NCBI GenBank assembly: GCA_966128725.1
Contig: CBHYLN010000016.1
Coordinates: 1-52,858 of the forward strand
From: JAFDZV01 sp966128725
Lineage (GTDB): Bacteria; Bacteroidota; Ignavibacteria; OLB7
Length of the DNA stretch: 52,858 nucleotides
Reading direction: 5' to 3'
Each line of letters begins with the position of its first letter. The stretch's first letter is position 1. Made by a program: the position numbers and the translations under genes. The notes beneath the pieces were generated by a model, which saw only the letters and a list, made by a program, of their open reading frames with translations, searched no databases and was not told where the DNA came from. Of this stretch, positions 23,725 to 31,862 are shown in pieces.

Positions 23725-24039
23725 GTGGCTGCCCAGGTAATCCGCATCAAGCTGAAGTCGTACGATCACAATCTGATCGACAAGTCGGCTGAGAAGATCA
23801 TCCGCACCGTCAAGCAGACCGGCGCGATCGTCTCGGGCCCGATTCCGCTGCCGACCGAGAAGACGATCTACACGGTTCTCCGCTCGCCGCACGTCGACAA
23901 GAAGTCACGTGAGCAGTTCGAGAATCGCTCGCACAAGCGTCTGATCGACATCCTCAACTCCACGCCGAAGACCGTTGACTCGCTGATGAAGCTTGAGCTT
24001 CCGGCCGGTGTGGATGTCGAGATCAAGGTCGACGCCTGA
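23725..24039 (+). CDS. rpsJ: 30S ribosomal protein S10
   Basis: A 104-aa S10 of normal length, a 30S head protein that also serves as NusE in antitermination. The start codon is GTG at 23725, giving (M)AAQVIRIKLKSYDH. The conserved loop ISGPIPLPT-like (IVSGPIPLPTEKTIYTVLRS) and the HVDKKSREQFE segment are intact. It is the first gene of the 30-gene S10-spc-alpha run, after a leader of about 410 nt. It is separated from tuf by 4.4 kb, whereas tuf-rpsJ are adjacent in many bacteria. Confidence 0.98.
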   Translation: MAAQVIRIKLKSYDHNLIDKSAEKIIRTVKQTGAIVSGPIPLPTEKTIYTVLRSPHVDKKSREQFENRSHKRLIDILNSTPKTVDSLMKLELPAGVDVEIKVDA

Positions 24040-24125
24040 GACGCCCCTACGGCATCAGGCGCCCGGCGGGGATGGCCCCAGCAGTTTGAAATCCTATCAT
24101 CGTAACCAAGCCCAAGACGAACGCG

Positions 24126-24752
24126 ATGGCCGCGCTACTAGGTAGAAAAATTGGAATGACCGGCATGTTCAACGAGCAGGGGGTGTATATCCCATGCACG
24201 CTGATCGAGACTGGTCCCTGCACGGTTGTGCAGGTCAAGACAAAGGACAGCGACGGGTACGAGGCCCTTCAGCTCGGGTTCGGCAACAAGGCCGAGCGGA
24301 ACATCAATCAGCCGATGAAGGGCCATCTGAAGAAGGCCGGCGCCTCGGCGATTCGCGAGCTTCGCGAGTTCCGTTCGTACAACATCGCCGACTACAAGCA
24401 GGGTGACGTCATCGCGGTTGCCGATGTGTTCGCTGTCGGCGACAAGGTTCGTGTTACCTGCGACAGCAAGGGGCATGGCTTTCAGGGTGTCATGAAGCGC
24501 CATCACTTCGGTGGCGTCGGCATGCAGACGCACGGTCAGTCCGACCGTCAGCGCGCCCCTGGTTCGATCGGCGGTTCGAGCTATCCGTCGCGTGTGTTCC
24601 CCGGAACGCGCATGGCCGGTCGGATGGGCGGCAAGCGTGCCTCGGTTCGCAACCTGCAGGTGGTTGCAGTGCTTCCCGAGAAGAACGTTCTGGTGGTGAA
24701 GGGCTCGATCCCCGGTGCTCCGAACAGCATCGTCGAGATCATCAAGCACTAA
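24126..24752 (+). CDS. rplC: 50S ribosomal protein L3
   Basis: A 208-aa L3, an early 50S assembly protein reaching the peptidyl-transferase centre. It begins MAALLGRKIGMTGMFNEQG and contains the signature FQGVMKRHHFGGVGMQTHGQ with the W-finger/central extension region GSSYPSRVFPGTRMAGRMG. Residues KNVLVVKGSIPGAPNS close the fold. The ATG at 24126 is in the normal position and there is no obvious Shine-Dalgarno box. It lies 86 nt after rpsJ. Confidence 0.98.
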   Translation: MAALLGRKIGMTGMFNEQGVYIPCTLIETGPCTVVQVKTKDSDGYEALQLGFGNKAERNINQPMKGHLKKAGASAIRELREFRSYNIADYKQGDVIAVADVFAVGDKVRVTCDSKGHGFQGVMKRHHFGGVGMQTHGQSDRQRAPGSIGGSSYPSRVFPGTRMAGRMGGKRASVRNLQVVAVLPEKNVLVVKGSIPGAPNSIVEIIKH

Positions 24753-24825
24753 ACACGTAGCCTGCCGCGTTTTGCGCGGCGCATGATTCCGACGGGACGA
24801 AGTTCAAGGGCAAACGAAGAGAACA

Positions 24826-25458
24826 ATGACTATCAATATCCTCAGCAAGGACGGCAACGTTACCGGGACGATGGAGCTCCCGACGGAGATCTTCGGCATC
24901 GAGCCGAACAGTGCCGTGATGCACCAGGCCGTGAAGATGTTCCTGGCCAATCAGCGCCAGGGCACCAGCAAGACCAAGGATCGGTGGGAAGTGCGAGGCG
25001 GCGGTCGCAAGCCCTGGAAGCAGAAGGGACGTGGTACGGCGCGCGCCGGCTCGATCCGTTCCGGTGTCTGGGTTGGCGGCGGCAACATCCACGGCCCGAA
25101 CCCGCGCGACTACACGCAGCACATGCCGAAGAAGATGCGCCAGCTTGCGCGCCGCTCGGCACTGGCGTTGAAGGCGCAGCAGAACGAGTTGGTGGTGGTC
25201 GACAGCATCGCGTTCAGCGAGATGAAGACCAAGCCGTTTGCGTCGATGCTTCAGGCGATTAATGCCAACGGCAAGAAGACGCTGGTGCTGTTGAAGGATG
25301 CCGACGAATCCACGCTTCGCAGCGGCCGCAACATTGATCGCTGCGACATCATGGAAGCGCCCAACGCTTCTACCTACGATCTGCACAACAACCTGGTTCT
25401 CGTTCTCGATCGCGGCGCGACCGACGTCCTGGTCGATCAGCTCCAGAAGGAAGACTAA
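24826..25458 (+). CDS. rplD: 50S ribosomal protein L4
   Basis: A 210-aa L4 (uL4), which lines the peptide exit tunnel with L22. It has the tunnel-loop signature SKTKDRWEVRGGGRKPWKQK followed by GTARAGSIRSGVWVGGG, and a Rossmann-like body ending in LVDQLQKED. In proteobacteria L4 represses its own operon through the leader; the long leader before rpsJ makes the same idea worth testing here. Start ATG 24826, preceded by GAAGAGAACA. Confidence 0.98.
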   Translation: MTINILSKDGNVTGTMELPTEIFGIEPNSAVMHQAVKMFLANQRQGTSKTKDRWEVRGGGRKPWKQKGRGTARAGSIRSGVWVGGGNIHGPNPRDYTQHMPKKMRQLARRSALALKAQQNELVVVDSIAFSEMKTKPFASMLQAINANGKKTLVLLKDADESTLRSGRNIDRCDIMEAPNASTYDLHNNLVLVLDRGATDVLVDQLQKED

Positions 25459-25494
25459 CCCAGTCAATCACACGATAGACCAGCGAGAACCACG

Positions 25495-25797
25495 ATGAGG
25501 CAAGTACTGAAGCGTCCGATCCTGACCGAAAAGAGCTCGCTGCTCGGTGACAGGGGGCAGTATGTTTTTGAGGTGATTCCGAGCGCCAACAAGATCGAGA
25601 TCCGCAAGGCGATCGAGGAGCGTTACAACGTTGGTGTCACGGCCGTGCGCACCATCAGTGTGAAGCCGAAGACCAAGGTTCAGATGACGCGCCGCGGTTA
25701 CGTGATGGGCAAGACCATCCGTCGCAAGAAGGCGATTGTCACGCTGAAGCCCGGTCAGAAGATCGACGTCATCGGCGAGCTTCCGTCAGAGGATTGA
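25495..25797 (+). CDS. rplW: 50S ribosomal protein L23
   Basis: A 100-aa L23 at the tunnel exit, docking site for trigger factor and SRP. It starts MRQVLKRPILTEKSSLLGD, the family signature, and has YVFEVIPSANKIEIRKAIE and the tip-loop KPKTKVQMTRRGYVMGKTIRRKKAIV. Length is normal. A 167-nt spacer follows before rplB, unusually wide for this junction, and I find no gene in it. Confidence 0.97.
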   Translation: MRQVLKRPILTEKSSLLGDRGQYVFEVIPSANKIEIRKAIEERYNVGVTAVRTISVKPKTKVQMTRRGYVMGKTIRRKKAIVTLKPGQKIDVIGELPSED

Positions 25798-25964
25798 TCG
25801 GCCGATTGACAGCGCAGCACATCCCGGGCTCCCACGGGGTGAGCGATGGCGGAATGGGAGCCGAGAATAGTACCAGCCAATTACGAACAGCGTAGTGTCG
25901 GAAGGCGATCGAGCGGCGATGCCGCCGGTTGAGGCCGACAAACACGATAGAGAGTACGAGCGAT

Positions 25965-26801
25965 ATGGGAATTCGTATCAGCAAACCGGTAACGAGCTCG
26001 CGTCGATTCTATTCAACACCGACGTTCGAGGAGGTTACAACCTCTAAGCCGGAGAAGTCGCTGCTGGCTCCGCTGAAGAAGAGCGGTGGTCGTAACAATA
26101 CCGGGCGAATCACCTCGCGCCATCGTGGCGGTGGTCATAAGCGCCAGTATCGCATCATCGATTTCAAGCGCAACAAGCTTGGCATCGAGGCGATTGTCAA
26201 GACGGTGGAGTACGATCCGAATCGTTCGGCCCGCATCTGTCTGCTGGAATATGCCGACGGCGAGAAGCGCTACATCATCGCGCCGAACAACGTGAAGGTT
26301 GGCGACAAGCTGATGGCCGGCCCGGAAGTTGAAATCCGCGACGGTAATGCCTGCCCGCTGGGTCGCGTTCCGCTGGGCTCGTTTGTTCACAACATCGAGC
26401 TGAAGCCCGGCAAGGGTGGCCAGTTGAGCCGGTCGGCCGGTTCCTCGGCCCAGGTTGTAGCGCGCGAGGGAGGATTCTCCACGCTGCGCCTTCCTTCCGG
26501 CGAAATGCGGCTGATCCGCAACGAGTGTTACGCCACGCTTGGCGTGGTTGGCAACTCGGACCACGAGAATCTTTCGCTTGGCAAGGCCGGCCGTATGCGT
26601 TGGTTGGGCGTTCGCCCGCAGACGCGCGGTATGGCGATGAACCCGGTTGATCACCCGAACGGTGGTGGTGAAGGTCGCTCGAAGTCGGGCGGTGGTCGCC
26701 AGCATCCTGAGTCGCCGTGGGGCAAGTATGCCAAGGGTTTGAAGACTCGCAAGAAGAAGAACCAGAGCAACCAGTACATCGTGCGCCGTCGCACCAAGTA
26801 A
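25965..26801 (+). CDS. rplB: 50S ribosomal protein L2
   Basis: A 278-aa L2, needed for subunit association and peptidyl-transferase activity. The ATG at 25965 gives MGIRISKPVTSSRRFYS, the usual start; the frame is open from 25929. Conserved regions: GRITSRHRGGGHKRQYR, the RNA-binding core, and the C-terminal signature RGMAMNPVDHPNGGGEGRS, whose His is the long-studied catalytic-centre neighbour. It ends with a basic KKKNQSNQYIVRRRTK tail. Confidence 0.98.
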   Translation: MGIRISKPVTSSRRFYSTPTFEEVTTSKPEKSLLAPLKKSGGRNNTGRITSRHRGGGHKRQYRIIDFKRNKLGIEAIVKTVEYDPNRSARICLLEYADGEKRYIIAPNNVKVGDKLMAGPEVEIRDGNACPLGRVPLGSFVHNIELKPGKGGQLSRSAGSSAQVVAREGGFSTLRLPSGEMRLIRNECYATLGVVGNSDHENLSLGKAGRMRWLGVRPQTRGMAMNPVDHPNGGGEGRSKSGGGRQHPESPWGKYAKGLKTRKKKNQSNQYIVRRRTK

Positions 26802-26870
26802 TGGTGCTGGCCGCAGGCGCCTCGCGCTATAGATTTCTCGATATCTGGAACACGTAATCACGAAAGATAC

Positions 26871-27137
26871 ATGGCACGTTCGCTCAAAAAGGGACCGTAC
26901 GTCGACAGGAACCTCACCGACAAGGTGGCCGCGCTTGACCAGCAGGGCCAGCGCCGCGTGATCAAGACGTGGGCTCGCGCCTCGACGATTGCTCCGGATT
27001 TCGTTGGCCACACCTTCGCGGTGCACAATGGCAACAAGTTCATTCCGGTGTACGTGACCGAAAACATGGTTGGGCATAAGCTTGGCGAGTTCTCGCCGAC
27101 GCGTACCTACCGTGGTCACGCCGGAAGCAAGAAGTAG
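26871..27137 (+). CDS. rpsS: 30S ribosomal protein S19
   Basis: An 88-aa S19, partner of S13 in the 30S head. It starts MARSLKKGPYVDRNL and includes the signature TWARASTIAPDFVGHTFAVHNGNKF and KLGEFSPTRTYRGHAG. Length is normal. The 69-nt spacer before it contains TAGATTTC (26830-26837) with CTG 20 bp upstream, at most a weak internal promoter. Confidence 0.98.
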   Translation: MARSLKKGPYVDRNLTDKVAALDQQGQRRVIKTWARASTIAPDFVGHTFAVHNGNKFIPVYVTENMVGHKLGEFSPTRTYRGHAGSKK

Positions 27138-27210
27138 CGGTCGATCGGCAAGGAATCATCTGGAACGTTATCGGGCAGCCGGCGGCTGCTTCCTCTGGAG
27201 ATAGAAGACA

Positions 27211-27555
27211 ATGTTTGAAGCTCGCGCTCTTCGTAGAAACATCCATTCGTCGCCGCGCAAGATGCGCCTGGTGATCGACCTGATCCGTGGAAAGAACGCC
27301 GCTGAGGCGCTCGGTATCCTTCGCTTCTCGTCGCACCATGCCTCACGCGACGCCGAGCAGGTGCTGCGCTCGGCAATCTCAAACCTGATGAACAAGGATT
27401 CCAACGGACGGATCGACCCCGACACCGTCTATGTGAAGGAAGTCTTCGTCAATCAGGGAACGACGATGAAGCGTATGCTTCCCGCGCCGCAGGGCCGGGC
27501 ATATCGCATGCGCAAGCGCTCGAACCATCTTACCATCGTGGTTGCTTCCAAGTAA
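27211..27555 (+). CDS. rplV: 50S ribosomal protein L22
   Basis: A 114-aa L22, whose beta-hairpin forms the exit-tunnel constriction with L4. It starts MFEARALRRNIHSSPRKMRL and has the conserved DLIRGKNAAEALGIL. The tunnel hairpin (about 82-101) carries TTMKRMLPAPQGRAYRMRKR, and it ends NHLTIVVASK. A purine-rich GGAGA lies about 11 nt before the ATG at 27211. Confidence 0.97.
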   Translation: MFEARALRRNIHSSPRKMRLVIDLIRGKNAAEALGILRFSSHHASRDAEQVLRSAISNLMNKDSNGRIDPDTVYVKEVFVNQGTTMKRMLPAPQGRAYRMRKRSNHLTIVVASK

Positions 27556-27629
27556 TCGATGGTAGGTGACCGGCAGCCTCCTTGGCGGTGCGGACACTGA
27601 ATACGATCAACACAAGCCTGATAAACGCT

Positions 27630-27633
27630 GGAG
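27630..27633 (+). promoter_or_regulatory. Shine-Dalgarno box deciding the rpsC TTG start
   Basis: GGAG, 5 nt before the TTG at 27639. Together with the family N-terminus it identifies the rare start codon. Confidence 0.6.
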
Positions 27634-27638
27634 TCGTT

Positions 27639-28283
27639 TTGGGACAGAAAACAAATCCGATAGGGCTTCGCCTCGGCATCATCAGATCATGGGATGCCAA
27701 CTGGTACGATGAGAAGAACTTCGCAGCCAAGCTGACGGAGGATACAATGGTGCGCAACTACCTGCGCAACCGTCTCAAGCGTGCGGGCATCAGCCGTATT
27801 GTCATCGAGCGCACGGCCAAGCAGATGCGCCTGACGATTCATACTTCCCGACCGGGCGTGGTGATCGGCCGTTCCGGCAAGGAGATCGCGCAGCTGGAGG
27901 AAGAAGTCCGGCAGGTTGCGAAGAAGGACTGCAAGATTCTCATCCATGAGATCAAGCGTCCCGAGCTGGACGCCTACCTGGTGGCCGAGAACATCGCGCA
28001 GCAGCTGGAAGGGCGTATTGCCTTCCGCCGTGCGATGCGCCAGGCTGTGGGTTCGGCGATGCGCATGGGCGCCGAGGGTATCCGCGTGATGTGCGCAGGA
28101 CGCCTGGGCGGTGCCGACATGTCGCGCACCGAGCAGTACAAGGACGGGCGTGTGCCGCTTCATACCCTGCGTGCCGATATCGACTACGCACAGGTTACCG
28201 CGCACACCAAGCAGGGCGCCATCGGCGTGAAGGTGTGGATCTGCAAGGGCGAGGTAATCGGCCAGCAGGAGCGCCCGATCTGA
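27639..28283 (+). CDS. rpsC: 30S ribosomal protein S3
   Basis: A 214-aa S3, part of the mRNA entry channel helicase site. The start is TTG at 27639, yielding (M)GQKTNPIGLRLGIIRSWD, the universal S3 N-terminus; no ATG or GTG fits, and GGAG lies 5 nt upstream. The KH domain (IHTSRPGVVIGRSGKEIAQL) is intact, as is the C-terminal domain (MGAEGIRVMCAGRLGGADMS, YAQVTAHTKQGAIGVKVWI). Length is normal. Confidence 0.97.
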   Translation: MGQKTNPIGLRLGIIRSWDANWYDEKNFAAKLTEDTMVRNYLRNRLKRAGISRIVIERTAKQMRLTIHTSRPGVVIGRSGKEIAQLEEEVRQVAKKDCKILIHEIKRPELDAYLVAENIAQQLEGRIAFRRAMRQAVGSAMRMGAEGIRVMCAGRLGGADMSRTEQYKDGRVPLHTLRADIDYAQVTAHTKQGAIGVKVWICKGEVIGQQERPI

Positions 28284-28377
28284 TTCGTTCGTAAAAAGCT
28301 TAACCTCAACAGGCAATTAGCACTGGAAGTTGGCACGGCTTGCGCCGGCGTCACGCTTCCGTCAGGGGTTCGATACA

Positions 28378-28812
28378 ATGCTACTACCGAAGAGAGTCAA
28401 ATACCGCAAGACCCAGCGCGGTCGCCGCACTGGCAAGGCCTATCGCGGTTCCACGATCGAGTTCGGCACGCACGCGATCAAGGCGATGGAGCCGGCATGG
28501 ATCACCAGCCGTCAGATCGAGTCCGCTCGTATCGCGATCAACCGCGAGATGAAGCGCGACGGAAAGATCTGGATCCGGATTTTCCCGGATAAGCCGGTGA
28601 CCAAGAAGCCAGCCGAAACCCGTCAGGGTTCGGGTAAGGGTTCGCCGGAGTTCTGGGTTGCCGTGGTCAAGCCCGGCCGCATCATCTTCGAGGTTGCCGG
28701 CGTTGCAACGCCGATCGCACTCGAGGCGCTTCGCCTTGCAAGCCACAAGCTGCCGGTGAAGACGAAGATCCTTACGCGCCCTGATTACGCTGGCGACGAG
28801 ACGCTGCGCTAG
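28378..28812 (+). CDS. rplP: 50S ribosomal protein L16
   Basis: A 144-aa L16, organiser of the A-site tRNA cradle of the 50S. The ATG at 28378 gives MLLPKRVKYRKTQRGRR. The family signature ETRQGSGKGSPEFWVAVVKP is present with Gln where many species have Met, and RIIFEVAGV follows. The arginine in the PE/ETR context near residue 81 is the residue hydroxylated by YcfD in E. coli. It lies 94 nt after rpsC. Confidence 0.97.
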   Translation: MLLPKRVKYRKTQRGRRTGKAYRGSTIEFGTHAIKAMEPAWITSRQIESARIAINREMKRDGKIWIRIFPDKPVTKKPAETRQGSGKGSPEFWVAVVKPGRIIFEVAGVATPIALEALRLASHKLPVKTKILTRPDYAGDETLR

Positions 28813-28869
28813 TGTCGCGCGATAGCGGCAAACGAATTCGATCACGAAGTTTTTAGTACCGATAGAGCA

Positions 28870-29079
28870 ATGAAGCCTTCAAAACCTTCCGACCTGCGCG
28901 GCCTGAGCGACGGAGAGCTTGTAACCCAGATACGGGACAATGAGCGTGCCCTAGTCGACATGCAATTCAAGAAGGCGGTAGGGCAGTTGGAGAATCCCGC
29001 TGCCATCCGCGTGATCCGTCGCGATATCGCACGGATGAAGACCATCCTCCGCGAGCGTGAGCTTGGCCGGAGCGTCTGA
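28870..29079 (+). CDS. rpmC: 50S ribosomal protein L29
   Basis: A 69-aa L29, a small two-helix protein at the tunnel exit next to L23. It has LRGLSDGELVTQIRDNERAL and the KKAVGQLENPAAIRVIRRDI signature, followed by ARMKTILRERELG. Length and position (rplP-rpmC-rpsQ) are standard. The ATG at 28870 lacks a Shine-Dalgarno box. Confidence 0.96.
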   Translation: MKPSKPSDLRGLSDGELVTQIRDNERALVDMQFKKAVGQLENPAAIRVIRRDIARMKTILRERELGRSV

Positions 29080-29137
29080 AAGACTACGAGAGCACCAACG
29101 GGTATCACGAACAAAAGCTGACCGGTAGATAGACGCC

Positions 29138-29497
29138 ATGCAGGAAGACAACAACCAGACGATGGATAACACCTCGGGGAACGATCCTTTGAACCTGATG
29201 GGCCAGGACACGCCGACCGCCACGGTCGCCGAGGTTGCCGAGCCCGAGCGTGGCCGCCGCAAGTCCCGTACCGGGCTGGTGGTATCCAACAAGATGAACA
29301 AGAGCATCGTGGTGGCCGTGGTGCGCCGCGTGCGTCATCCTCTGTACAAGAAGTACTTCAACAAGACGAAGAGGTACATGGCGCACGACGAGAACAACGA
29401 CTGCAACGTTGGCGACACCGTCCGCATCGTGGAGACTCGTCCGCTTAGCGCGAACAAGCGCTGGGCACTCGACCTCATCGTCGAGCGCGCGAAGTAA
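29138..29497 (+). CDS. rpsQ: 30S ribosomal protein S17 with N-terminal extension
   Basis: A 119-aa S17, about 35 residues longer than typical family members. The core starts near residue 39 (RGRRKSRTGLVVSNKMNKSI) and keeps RVRHPLYKKYFNKTKRYMAHD, GDTVRIVETRPLS and KRWALDLIVERA. The extra N-terminus is acidic and Asn/Thr-rich, probably disordered. An ATG at residue 9 would still leave about 30 extra residues, and a Met at residue 21 about 18. S17 binds the 5' domain of 16S rRNA, so the tail would reach the solvent side. Confidence 0.94.
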   Translation: MQEDNNQTMDNTSGNDPLNLMGQDTPTATVAEVAEPERGRRKSRTGLVVSNKMNKSIVVAVVRRVRHPLYKKYFNKTKRYMAHDENNDCNVGDTVRIVETRPLSANKRWALDLIVERAK

Positions 29498-29626
29498 GAA
29501 GCCCGGTGGCCGCGGTCGGGATGAGGCAATCATTCCGTCAGCGCTCCAGGTTGCATCGGTTATCACGAACACGCTTATCCCGCTGGGCCGAATGCGGCGC
29601 AGGGGAATCCGATAAGGGATACAATC

Positions 29627-29995
29627 ATGATTCAGGAAGAAACAAACCTCGTAGTTGCCGACAATTCGGGTGCGCGCAAGGTTCGCTGCATCCGGGTGCT
29701 TGGCGGGCACGACCGTCGTTACGCCGGCATCGGCGACGTGATTGTCGTCTCGGTGAAGAGTGCTCTGCCGGGCGGCAACATCAAGAAGGGTGATGTCTCC
29801 AAGGCCGTGATCGTCCGGACGAAGAAGGAAACGCGCCGTCGTGACGGCAGCTACATCCGCTTCGACGAGAACGCCGCGGTGTTGCTGAACAACCAGGGTG
29901 AGCCGCGTGGAACGCGCATCTTTGGACCCGTTGCTCGTGAGTTGCGCGACCGCAACTACATGAAGATCGTCTCCCTGGCACCCGAGGTGCTCTGA
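29627..29995 (+). CDS. rplN: 50S ribosomal protein L14
   Basis: A 122-aa L14 at the intersubunit face and the binding site of the RsfS silencing factor. It starts MIQEETNLVVADNSGARKVR, and has the GDVIVVSVKSALPGGNIKKG stretch and DENAAVLLNNQGEPRGTRIF signature. Length is standard. It is preceded by a 129-nt spacer, the likely border between the S10 and spc blocks, in which I see no promoter. Confidence 0.98.
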   Translation: MIQEETNLVVADNSGARKVRCIRVLGGHDRRYAGIGDVIVVSVKSALPGGNIKKGDVSKAVIVRTKKETRRRDGSYIRFDENAAVLLNNQGEPRGTRIFGPVARELRDRNYMKIVSLAPEVL

Positions 29996-30030
29996 AATCG
30001 GCAATCGTAACGCGAACTGCAAACCCGATT

Positions 30031-30399
30031 ATGAAGCAGAATCAACAGACAGCGCAAGTGAAGCTTCCCCGGATCAAGAAGGGGGACCAAGTGGTGGTGA
30101 TCACCGGCGGCGACAAGGGAAAAACCGGCCGAGTGCTTGTTGTGTACCCGCAGAAGCATCGCGTGCTGGTCGAAGGGCTGAACGTGCGCAAGCGTACCTA
30201 TAAGAAGGGCGCAAACAACGACCTGCCGGAAGGTGGTATTCACGACAAGGAAATGCCGATCGACATCTCCAACGTGATGCTTCTGGATCCGAAGTCGGGT
30301 AAGCATACTCGCGTGGGCATTCAGGTGGAAACCACCAGCGATGGCAAGACCCGTCGTGTCCGCTATGCGAAGGCTTCTGGTACCGCATTCAAGGACTAA
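30031..30399 (+). CDS. rplX: 50S ribosomal protein L24
   Basis: A 122-aa L24, an assembly initiator of the 50S. The KOW motif is IKKGDQVVVITGGDKGKTGR, followed by VYPQKHRVLVEGLNVRKRTYKK. It is somewhat longer than the roughly 105-aa E. coli protein because of a short N-terminal addition (MKQNQQTAQVKLPR) and a basic C-terminal tail. It starts 35 nt after rplN, one of the tighter junctions. Confidence 0.96.
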   Translation: MKQNQQTAQVKLPRIKKGDQVVVITGGDKGKTGRVLVVYPQKHRVLVEGLNVRKRTYKKGANNDLPEGGIHDKEMPIDISNVMLLDPKSGKHTRVGIQVETTSDGKTRRVRYAKASGTAFKD

Positions 30400-30422
30400 C
30401 TGCTCGAAAACTCTGCTGAACT

Positions 30423-31043
30423 ATGGCCAAGGATAAAAAGAATCAGGATTCGCAGATCGAGTCGACGGCAGAGGCCGTGACGCCGCGTCTGATTACGAAG
30501 TACCGCCAGATGGTGGTTCCCAACTTGATGAAGCAGTTCAACTACGTGAACGTCATGCAGGCTCCGCGCCTGGTGAAGATCTCGGTGAACCGCGGTGTGG
30601 GCGATGCGGCAGGCGATCAGAAGCTTCTGCAGAACGCCGTCGAGGAGCTTCAGCTTATCACGGGCCAGAAGGCGCTGGTGACCAAGGCGAAGAAGGCTAT
30701 CTCGAACTTCAAGCTCCGCGAGGGGATGCCGATCGGCGCGAAGGTTACGCTGCGCGGCTCGAAGATGTACGAGTTCCTTGACCGCTTCATTTCGGTGGCC
30801 GTGCCGCGTATCCGCGACTTCCGCGGTTTGCCGGACAAGTCCTTCGATGGACACGGCAACTACACGCTCGGCATCAAGGAGCAGATCATCTTCCCGGAAA
30901 TCGATGTGGACAAGGTTGGCCGCATCGACGGTATCGACATCACGTTCGTTACCACCGCCAAGACCGACGAAGAGGCCTATACTCTTCTGAAGGAACTTGG
31001 GATGCCGTTCCGCAAGCGCGAGAGCGCCGAGGCTGCTGCCTGA
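30423..31043 (+). CDS. rplE: 50S ribosomal protein L5
   Basis: A 206-aa L5, which binds 5S rRNA and contacts P-site tRNA. It has an N-terminal extension of about 20 residues (MAKDKKNQDSQIESTAEAV) before the normal start at PRLITKYRQMVVPNLMKQF. Signatures: PRLVKISVNRGVGDA, TGQKALVTKAKKAISNFKLR, the P-loop tip RLRDFRGL-like (RIRDFRGLPDKSFDGHGNY) and GIKEQIIFPEI. It ends with ESAEAAA. Confidence 0.97.
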   Translation: MAKDKKNQDSQIESTAEAVTPRLITKYRQMVVPNLMKQFNYVNVMQAPRLVKISVNRGVGDAAGDQKLLQNAVEELQLITGQKALVTKAKKAISNFKLREGMPIGAKVTLRGSKMYEFLDRFISVAVPRIRDFRGLPDKSFDGHGNYTLGIKEQIIFPEIDVDKVGRIDGIDITFVTTAKTDEEAYTLLKELGMPFRKRESAEAAA

Positions 31044-31107
31044 GAAGGCGAGCGCCGCGCACGTCGACACGAAAACGTTATCGAATCAAAGAGGCTGATC
31101 CATACCT

Positions 31108-31377
31108 ATGGCAAGAAAGAGTTTGATCGCACGGGAGGCCAAGCGCCAGAAGCTGGTCGATAAGTACGCGGCGCTGCGTGCACAGTACAAGGCCGATGGA
31201 GATTGGGAGGCACTGCAGAAGCTACCGCGCAACAGCTCGCCGGTACGCCTGCGTAATCGCTGCGTGATGACCGGACGCGCTCGCGCGTATTACCGCAAGT
31301 TCGGTCTCTGCCGCAACCAGTTCCGCCTGATGGCACTTGAGGGGAAGATCCCCGGCATCCGCAAGGCGAGCTGGTAA
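31108..31377 (+). CDS. rpsN: 30S ribosomal protein S14 (zinc-independent type)
   Basis: An 89-aa S14 of the C-minus class. The signature is LPRNSSPVRLRNRCVMTGRA followed by YRKFGLCRNQFRLMALEGKI, and single cysteines stand where zinc-type S14 has CxxC pairs. It starts MARKSLIAREAKRQKL. The ATG at 31108 is normal. The position between rplE and rpsH is standard. Confidence 0.97.
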   Translation: MARKSLIAREAKRQKLVDKYAALRAQYKADGDWEALQKLPRNSSPVRLRNRCVMTGRARAYYRKFGLCRNQFRLMALEGKIPGIRKASW

Positions 31378-31423
31378 GCCATTCTCGACAGTGATTTCCA
31401 ACGACTAGCATATTCCGAGAACA

Positions 31424-31813
31424 ATGACCGATCCGATAGCAGACTTCCTCACCCGTATTCGCAATGCCGCGAACGCCCGGCACAAGGTGGTCGACGTTCC
31501 GGCGTCGAGGATGAAAGAGAGCCTGGCGGCAATCCTGAAGGATCAGGGATTCATCGCGGATTACCAGAAGCTCGAGGAGGGCCCGCAGGGGACCATCCGC
31601 GTGGCGCTCCGCTATGTGAACGGGCTTCCCTCGCTGCTCGGCCTTACGCGCATCAGCCGTCCTGGCCTGCGTCGTTATGCCGGCGCCGGCGAGCTCCCCC
31701 GCGTCAAGAACGGCCTCGGTATCGCGATCATCAGCACCTCGCAGGGGTTGATGACCGATAAGGAGGCACGCACCCGGAATATCGGAGGCGAAGTCCTCTG
31801 CTACGTCTGGTAA
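31424..31813 (+). CDS. rpsH: 30S ribosomal protein S8
   Basis: A 129-aa S8, a primary 16S rRNA binder. It starts MTDPIADFLTRIRNAANARH and ends with the RNA-binding signature GIAIISTSQGLMTDKEARTR, then GGEVLCYVW. In E. coli S8 represses the spc operon at an mRNA site near rplE; I did not find a recognisable copy of that motif. Start ATG 31424. Confidence 0.97.
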   Translation: MTDPIADFLTRIRNAANARHKVVDVPASRMKESLAAILKDQGFIADYQKLEEGPQGTIRVALRYVNGLPSLLGLTRISRPGLRRYAGAGELPRVKNGLGIAIISTSQGLMTDKEARTRNIGGEVLCYVW

Positions 31814-31862
31814 TCTACGACGTCGTGTGAGCTTCTTAACAGACTAGACAAGGGTAATAGAC

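Noticed and set aside
26830..26837. TAGATTTC as a promoter for rpsS
   Set aside because: Last base of the -7 box mismatched and only CTG at the -33 position; weaker than the other candidates.
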